From: SIG710 sp045604985
Lineage (GTDB): Bacteria > Bacillota > Clostridia > Oscillospirales > CAG-272
Direction of reading: 5' to 3'
DNA length: 17,251 nucleotides
NCBI GenBank assembly: GCA_045604985.1
Contig: JAZUPD010000005.1
Coordinates: forward strand, 1-17,251
Positions 13,301 through 17,251 of the stretch are shown here, one piece after another. Under the pieces are notes generated by a model. It made no database searches. It worked only from the letters and a program-made list of their open reading frames with translations, and was not told the origin of the DNA. Position 1 is the stretch's first letter. Every line of letters starts with the position of its first letter. The translations under genes were made by a program, and so were the position numbers.

Positions 13301-14221
13301 TTATTCCGACATTTTTTTGATATCATAAGGTGTCGTCTGATATACAAAATAGTTTAGCCAATTTGAATAAAGAAGATTTGCATGAGCTCGCCATGTGACG
13401 ATAGGCTCTTTTGTATCATCGTCGTTTGGATAATAATTTTTCGGGATAGATATGGTAAGACCCGCATCCTTATCCCTCAGATACTCTCTTTCAAGAGTTT
13501 TCGGGTCATATTCCGAATGTCCCGTTATAAATATCTGTTTTCCGTTTTTAGATGAAACTGCATAAACGCCCGCTTCCTCGGAAGAAGCAATTATCTTAAG
13601 CTCCGGAACAGCCTCGATATCCTCTCTCTTCACGGTGGTGTGGCGAGAGTGTGGCACGTAGAAAACTTCATCAAATCCTCGAAGAAGTATAGAACGAACA
13701 TAATCCGCCTTATGGGGAAAAACTCCGAAAAGCTTTTCGTCAAGCGGGGTCTTACTTATTCCGTAATGGTAATAAAGTCCCGCCTGTGCGCCCCAACAAA
13801 TATGGAACGTGCTATGTACGTGAGTTTTTGACCATTCCATTATCTCACAAAGCTCTTCCCAATAGTCGACCTCCTCAAAAGCCATCTTTTCAACAGGCGC
13901 ACCCGTTATGACCATGCCGTCAAAATATTCATTTTTATATGAATCGAAGGTCTGATAAAAGGCTGTCAGATGCTCCTTGGCAACGTTTTGCGATTTATGA
14001 GTTGCCGTATGCATAAGATATAGCTCGACCTGCAAAGGAGTATTGCTGAGGAGACGCGAAAGCTGTGTTTCGGTGTCTATTTTTGTGGGCATAAGATTAA
14101 GAAGGAGTATTCGGAGAGGACGGATATCCTGCGTGATGGCTCGATTTTCTGTCATCACGAATATATTTTCTTCCTCAAGTACTCGCGTTGCGGGAAGCTC
14201 GTTTGGTATTTTAATAGGCAT
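13301..14221 (-). CDS. metA: Homoserine O-acetyltransferase (MetA family)
   Basis: MetA acylates homoserine in the first committed step of methionine synthesis. The 306-aa protein shows the catalytic cysteine in HICWGAQAG and the histidine and glutamate in ITGHSEYD, in the glutamine-amidotransferase-like fold. The N-terminus reads PIKIPNELPATRVLEEENIFVM. In the loop GAPVEKMAFEEVDYW the residue after GAPV is Glu; in the family a Glu at this position goes with acetyl-CoA and a Gly with succinyl-CoA (E. coli). This predicts O-acetylhomoserine as product, which fits the metY neighbour. The ATG has AGAGGT 6 nt upstream. It is the second gene of the metY-metA unit, 27 nt after metY. Confidence 0.95.
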   Translation of the reverse strand: MPIKIPNELPATRVLEEENIFVMTENRAITQDIRPLRILLLNLMPTKIDTETQLSRLLSNTPLQVELYLMHTATHKSQNVAKEHLTAFYQTFDSYKNEYFDGMVITGAPVEKMAFEEVDYWEELCEIMEWSKTHVHSTFHICWGAQAGLYYHYGISKTPLDEKLFGVFPHKADYVRSILLRGFDEVFYVPHSRHTTVKREDIEAVPELKIIASSEEAGVYAVSSKNGKQIFITGHSEYDPKTLEREYLRDKDAGLTISIPKNYYPNDDDTKEPIVTWRAHANLLYSNWLNYFVYQTTPYDIKKMSE

Positions 14222-14248
14222 AATAATACCTCTTTAAAAAGTTATTTT

Positions 14249-15526
14249 TTACGCTTCGAGAGCGTTCTTAAGATCCTCTATAAGGTCTTCTGCCGCTTCA
14301 AGTCCGCAGGAAAGTCTTACAAGCTCGGGACGCACGCCGGCTGCCAAAAGCTCCTCGTCATTCATCTGTCTGTGAGTAGCTGATGCGGGGTGAAGACAGC
14401 AGCTTTTTGCATCGGCAACATGAGTTTCGATTGCAAAAATGCCAAGCTTCTTCATAAATGCCTCAGCCGCCTTTCTACCGCCCTTGACACCAAAGCTAAC
14501 AACCCCGCAAGAACCCTTCGGAAGATACTTTTTAGCAAGGTCATAGTATTTATCGCCCTCAAGAGAAGGATAGCTGACCCAATCGACCATAGGATGATTT
14601 TTAAGGAATTTTGCAACAGCCAAACCGTTTTCGCAATGGCGAGCCATTCTCACATGGAGGCTTTCAAGACCGAGATTGAGAATAAACGAGCTTTGAGGCG
14701 AAGGCGTTGAACCAAAATCACGCATAAGCTGTGCAGTAGCCTTCGTGATATATCCTGCTTTGCCGAATTTTTCTGCATAAATTATGCCATGATAGCTATC
14801 GTCGGGAGTACACATTCCGGGGAACTTTTCCGCATGAGCGAACCAATCAAAATTTCCCGAATCCACAATGCATCCGCCGACCTGGGCACCGTGGCCGTCC
14901 ATATATTTTGTTGTGGAGTGAGTAACGATATCCGCACCGAACTCAAAAGGTCGGCAATTTACGGGAGTTGCAAAGGTATTGTCTATTATAAGCGGAACAC
15001 CGTGTGCGTGAGCGGCATCGGCAAATTTTTCAATATCAAGAACCGTAAGAGCGGGATTTGCAATAGTCTCGCCAAAAACAGCCTTGGTATTGGGTCTAAA
15101 TGCCGCTTCAAGCTCCTCATGGGTACAATCGGGAGAGACAAATGTAAAATCAATTCCCATCTTCTTCATCGTCACCGCAAAGAGGTTAAATGTGCCGCCA
15201 TAAATGGTAGAAGAAGAAATGATATGGTCGCCTGCATTTGCTATATTAAATGTAGCATAGAAATTTGCCGCCTGACCTGAAGAAGTAAGCATAGCCGCAA
15301 CACCGCCTTCAAGCTCGCATATCTTCTGTGCAACTGTATCACAGGTAGGATTCTGCAGTCTGGAATAAAAATAGCCCGAGGCTTCAAGGTCAAAAAGCTT
15401 GCCCATATCCTCACTTGTATCATATTTAAAGGTCGTGCTTTGATATATCGGCACCTGTCGAGGCTCGCCGTTTCCGGGAGTGTATCCGCCCTGAACGCAT
15501 ATTGTTTCGATTTTCCTATGAGCCAT
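14249..15526 (-). CDS. metY: O-acetylhomoserine sulfhydrylase (PLP-dependent)
   Basis: MetY makes homocysteine from O-acetylhomoserine and sulfide, the direct sulfhydrylation route, and belongs to the Cys/Met PLP-dependent family. The 425-aa protein shows YSRLQNPTCDTVAQKICELEGG, SSGQAANFYA, the aspartate in LIIDNTFATP, and the PLP lysine in VTHSTTKYMDGHG. The end AATHRQ-type segment reads HPASATHRQMNDEEL followed by VRLSCGLEAAEDLIEDL. The frame extends upstream to 15586, but the ATG at 15526 has AGGAGA 9 nt upstream and gives the normal MAHRKIETICVQGGYTP start. The IS110 element lies directly upstream in divergent orientation, so the original promoter region is probably disturbed. No SAM riboswitch or T-box is seen. 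Confidence 0.95.
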   Translation of the reverse strand: MAHRKIETICVQGGYTPGNGEPRQVPIYQSTTFKYDTSEDMGKLFDLEASGYFYSRLQNPTCDTVAQKICELEGGVAAMLTSSGQAANFYATFNIANAGDHIISSSTIYGGTFNLFAVTMKKMGIDFTFVSPDCTHEELEAAFRPNTKAVFGETIANPALTVLDIEKFADAAHAHGVPLIIDNTFATPVNCRPFEFGADIVTHSTTKYMDGHGAQVGGCIVDSGNFDWFAHAEKFPGMCTPDDSYHGIIYAEKFGKAGYITKATAQLMRDFGSTPSPQSSFILNLGLESLHVRMARHCENGLAVAKFLKNHPMVDWVSYPSLEGDKYYDLAKKYLPKGSCGVVSFGVKGGRKAAEAFMKKLGIFAIETHVADAKSCCLHPASATHRQMNDEELLAAGVRPELVRLSCGLEAAEDLIEDLKNALEA

Positions 15527-15565
15527 AATATTTTGTCTCCTGTTATAATATATTTGCCATCCGAA

Positions 15566-15584
15566 GTACATCAACCGGATGTAC
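15566..15584. repeat. 19-bp inverted repeat between metY and the transposase gene
   Basis: GTACATC (15566-15572) and GATGTAC (15578-15584) flank a 5-nt loop, with an outer TGCC/GGCA pair (15555-15558 with 15587-15590). It could be an operator for metY, part of the IS left end, or the 5' stem of its RNA. On the minus strand TTGATG within it could serve as a -35 box, but the matching -10 would leave almost no leader for metY. Confidence 0.5.
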
Positions 15585-15607
15585 ACGGCAAGTTCTCATT
15601 CCAAAGC

Positions 15608-15746
15608 TATAATAGAAGGGCGAAATGGACTGACGATTTTCTCCTTGGGCTATTACGTCCGTAAAAAAGACAGTCATCCATCCTTCTATTGCAGCGTTCG
15701 GTTTAAGCAGGTAGGGCTACAACACACGTCCGTATCACCAAACAGA
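15608..15746 (+). ncRNA. Candidate IS110 bridge RNA
   Basis: TATAAT at 15608-15613 is followed by a long hairpin: AATAGAAGG (15611-15619) pairs with CCTTCTATT (15682-15690), then ATGGA with TCCAT and CTG with CAG, enclosing a large loop. In that loop GACG (15632-15635) can pair with CGTC (15656-15659). A long-stemmed structure with an internal loop at this place, between left end and transposase, is what IS110 bridge RNAs look like (target-binding loop first, donor-binding loop second). The second half, 15691-15746, is less clearly folded. No known Rfam-type family was recognised, and the boundaries are approximate. Confidence 0.5.
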
Positions 15747-15791
15747 TTGAATAGGCAATGGGTAAAGATGGCACCATTTCAGCAAATTCAA
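15747..15791 (+). promoter_or_regulatory. Hairpin just upstream of the transposase ribosome binding site
   Basis: TTGAAT (15747-15752) pairs with ATTCAA (15786-15791), and inside it AATGG (15757-15761) with CCATT (15774-15778). AGGAG follows at 15797-15801, 9 nt before the ATG. The stem may limit transposase translation or end the RNA; either is inference. Confidence 0.45.
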
Positions 15792-15810
15792 AAAGCAGGA
15801 GATTTAGAAA

Positions 15811-17013
15811 ATGAACGCAGTAGGAATTGACGTTTCCAAAGGAAAAAGTACAATCGCTGTTATGCGTCCTTTCGGTGAGGTAGTAGCATCACCTTACGAG
15901 GTGGGTCACACCGAGAGTGAACTCAAAGAACTGGCAAGGTTTTTGAAAAGCCTTCCCGGTGAGACCCGTGTGCTTATGGAGTATACGGGACGCTATTACG
16001 AACCAATCGCGCGGTATCTCCACGAAGCAGGTATATTTGTTTCCGTAGTCAATGCCATTCTTGCTCACGACTACAGCGGAAACTCATTACGCAAGGTCAA
16101 GACGGATAAGATCGATGCAGTAAAGCTCGCCAACATGGCAATCGACCGCTGGCTTCAGCTTGTGGAATACGTTCCCGAAGATGAGATCCGTCAGACACTT
16201 AAAATTTGTAACCGCCAGTACAATCAGTACAACAAGCTAAAGACTATGCTGAAAAACAACTTAATTGCACTGCTTGATGGGACCTTTCCTGATGTGAACA
16301 AGTTATTTACATCTCCGTCAAGAAAGAGCGACGGTCACGAAAAATGGGTAGATTTTGCTTTGAAATTTTGGCACTCGGAATGCGTTTGCGGTATATCCGA
16401 AAGACAATTCAAGGACAAATACGAGCGTTGGTGCAAGCGCAACGGCTACCATTACTGTGCTTACAAAGCAGAAGATATCTATGCCGAGGCTTGCGGCAAT
16501 GTCGGACTGCTTCCGATGTGCGAATCTACCAAGGTTCTCATCACACAAGCAATTCTTCAATTACAAGCCATCGAAGAAACTCTCGCAGCCATTAAGCGTG
16601 AAATGCAAAAGCTTGCCTCAAATTTGCCCGAATACAATACCGTTATGGCTCTATACGGCGTTGGTGAAGTGCTTGGACCTCAGCTCATCGCCGAGATCGG
16701 TGACGTTAGCAGATTCAAAAGCAAGAAGTCGCTAATCGCTTTCGCAGGTATTGATTCACCCGCTGACCAATCGGGGCAAGTGGACAACAAGTCTAAAGCC
16801 ATTTCCAAGCGAGGCTCTGCATCACTGCGAAAAACACTCTTCCAAGTGATGGCAGTGATTCTGCAAAACAGCCCCGACGATGAACCCATTTATACATATC
16901 TTGACAAGAAGCGTTCGGAAGGCAAACCGTATAGAGTCTATATGATTGCCGCGGCAAACAAATTTTTGCGTATCTACTACGCAAGAGCCAAAGAATGCCT
17001 TGTCAACTCTTGA
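15811..17013 (+). CDS. IS110 family transposase (bridge-RNA-guided DEDD recombinase)
   Basis: This 400-aa recombinase is intact. The N-terminal RuvC-like DEDD domain shows Asp7 in GIDVSKGKS, Glu57 in LMEYTGRYYEP, and Asp99 and Asp102 in KVKTDKIDAVKLANM. A long coiled-coil-like helical middle follows (about residues 140-280). The C-terminal Tnp domain has the conserved stretch MALYGVGEVLGPQLIAEIGDVSRF, then LIAFAGIDSPADQSGQ with a serine near 321 that probably corresponds to the catalytic serine of the family, then ISKRGSASLRKTLFQ. The ATG has AGGAG 9 nt upstream. No frameshift or stop is seen, so the element may be active. It is transcribed away from metY and ends in a hairpin. Confidence 0.95.
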   Translation: MNAVGIDVSKGKSTIAVMRPFGEVVASPYEVGHTESELKELARFLKSLPGETRVLMEYTGRYYEPIARYLHEAGIFVSVVNAILAHDYSGNSLRKVKTDKIDAVKLANMAIDRWLQLVEYVPEDEIRQTLKICNRQYNQYNKLKTMLKNNLIALLDGTFPDVNKLFTSPSRKSDGHEKWVDFALKFWHSECVCGISERQFKDKYERWCKRNGYHYCAYKAEDIYAEACGNVGLLPMCESTKVLITQAILQLQAIEETLAAIKREMQKLASNLPEYNTVMALYGVGEVLGPQLIAEIGDVSRFKSKKSLIAFAGIDSPADQSGQVDNKSKAISKRGSASLRKTLFQVMAVILQNSPDDEPIYTYLDKKRSEGKPYRVYMIAAANKFLRIYYARAKECLVNS

Positions 17014-17031
17014 AGTCACAAAGTGAGTTTA

Positions 17032-17065
17032 CAAAAAATTCGGAATCACTATTCTGAATTTTTTG
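17032..17065 (+). terminator. Terminator after the transposase gene
   Basis: CAAAAAATTC-G-GAAT pairs with ATTC-T-GAATTTTTTG around CACT, with one mismatch, and the plus strand ends in six T. It starts 19 nt after the stop codon. Confidence 0.7.
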
Positions 17066-17251
17066 TATGTTGACAATGTGACATCGGTATAATCTTGCAA
17101 CGGTGAAGCACCTCTGTGCTTTGCCCTTATTTACCTTACCCGGCGCAAAAATTTACATAATGCGGCGGTCTTTTTGTCACGCCATTTTTTGAAAGTTCAA
17201 ATTTTTTGAACTTTTTTCATTTTAGGTCTTGACTTTTATTAGCAGGTCTTT
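17066..17251. other. Right flank of the IS110 element, no gene seen
   Basis: TTGACA (17070-17075) and TATAAT (17088-17093) are only 12 bp apart, too close for a normal promoter. A 6-bp stem AAGCAC/GTGCTT with loop CTCT lies at 17106-17121. A 10-bp stem AAAGTTCAAA/TTTGAACTTT with loop TTT lies at 17192-17214. The junction between element and host DNA is somewhere in the first part. On the minus strand this stretch may be the former leader of metY, but I recognise no riboswitch in it. Confidence 0.4.
17192..17217. terminator. Terminator-like hairpin near the window end
   Basis: AAAGTTCAAA (17192-17201) and TTTGAACTTT (17205-17214) form a perfect 10-bp stem with a TTT loop, followed by further T on the plus strand. 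The gene it serves is not in view. Confidence 0.55.

Larger units (their letters stand above)
15542..17093 (+). mobile_element. IS110-family insertion sequence (ends approximate)
   Basis: This element contains a complete IS110 transposase with about 280 bp of structured non-coding DNA on its left. IS110 elements have no obligatory terminal inverted repeats and use a bridge RNA, which in the IS110 subgroup is encoded upstream of the transposase. The ends given are a guess: TATAAT occurs at 15544-15549 and at 17088-17093, outside the coding part on both sides, and may mark the shared core. The left end could be anywhere from 15527 to about 15610 and the right end anywhere from 17066 to about 17190. 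Confidence 0.6.

Noticed and set aside
17070..17093. Promoter TTGACA...TATAAT in the right flank
   Set aside because: The spacer is only 12 bp, too short for sigma-A; kept only as a possible half of a circle-junction promoter.
17066..17251. SAM riboswitch or T-box as the former metY leader on the minus strand
   Set aside because: None of the conserved core sequences of these classes could be found; only simple hairpins are present.

Overview
The window looks like a chromosomal piece of a Gram-positive, low-to-medium GC member of the Clostridia (class-level guess; an uncultured gut lineage would fit). The reasons are the rpmH-rnpA-yidD-yidC-jag-mnmE block, a Gram-positive type YidC, an IreB-family protein, strong AGGAGG ribosome binding sites with several TTG/GTG starts, and sigma-A promoters with 17-bp spacers. 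Almost all genes lie on the minus strand; holA and the transposase are the only plus-strand genes.

Layout. 1-542: no credible gene; three copies of a roughly 97-bp structured repeat, the third inverted and diverged but with paired changes that keep its hairpins. 543-3117 (minus): ireB-ribF-dacF, a tight unit read from a promoter at 3171-3199. 3200-3628: an AT-rich gap with terminator hairpins and a cluster of DnaA-box-like sequences. 3629-8086 (minus): rpmH, rnpA, yidD, yidC, jag and mnmE, read from a consensus promoter at 8166-8194, with hairpins after rpmH and after jag that probably set the relative expression. In most Firmicutes dnaA and oriC lie just upstream of rpmH. Here holA (DNA polymerase III delta, plus strand, own promoter) is in that place and dnaA is absent, while DnaA-box-like repeats occur beyond mnmE.

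9626-13063 (minus): an NTP_transf_5 family protein with its own promoter, and an aldo/keto reductase with two 4Fe-4S motifs followed by a membrane-anchored polysaccharide deacetylase. The reductase promoter has an 18-bp perfect palindrome over its expected start site. 13301-15526 (minus): metY then metA, together a direct-sulfhydrylation route to homocysteine (homoserine to O-acetylhomoserine to homocysteine).

15527-17251: an intact IS110-family element, divergent from metY. About 280 bp of structured non-coding DNA lies between metY and the DEDD transposase gene and is a good candidate for the element's bridge RNA. The element lies directly upstream of metY and has probably displaced its original control region. 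The exact ends of the element could not be fixed from one copy.
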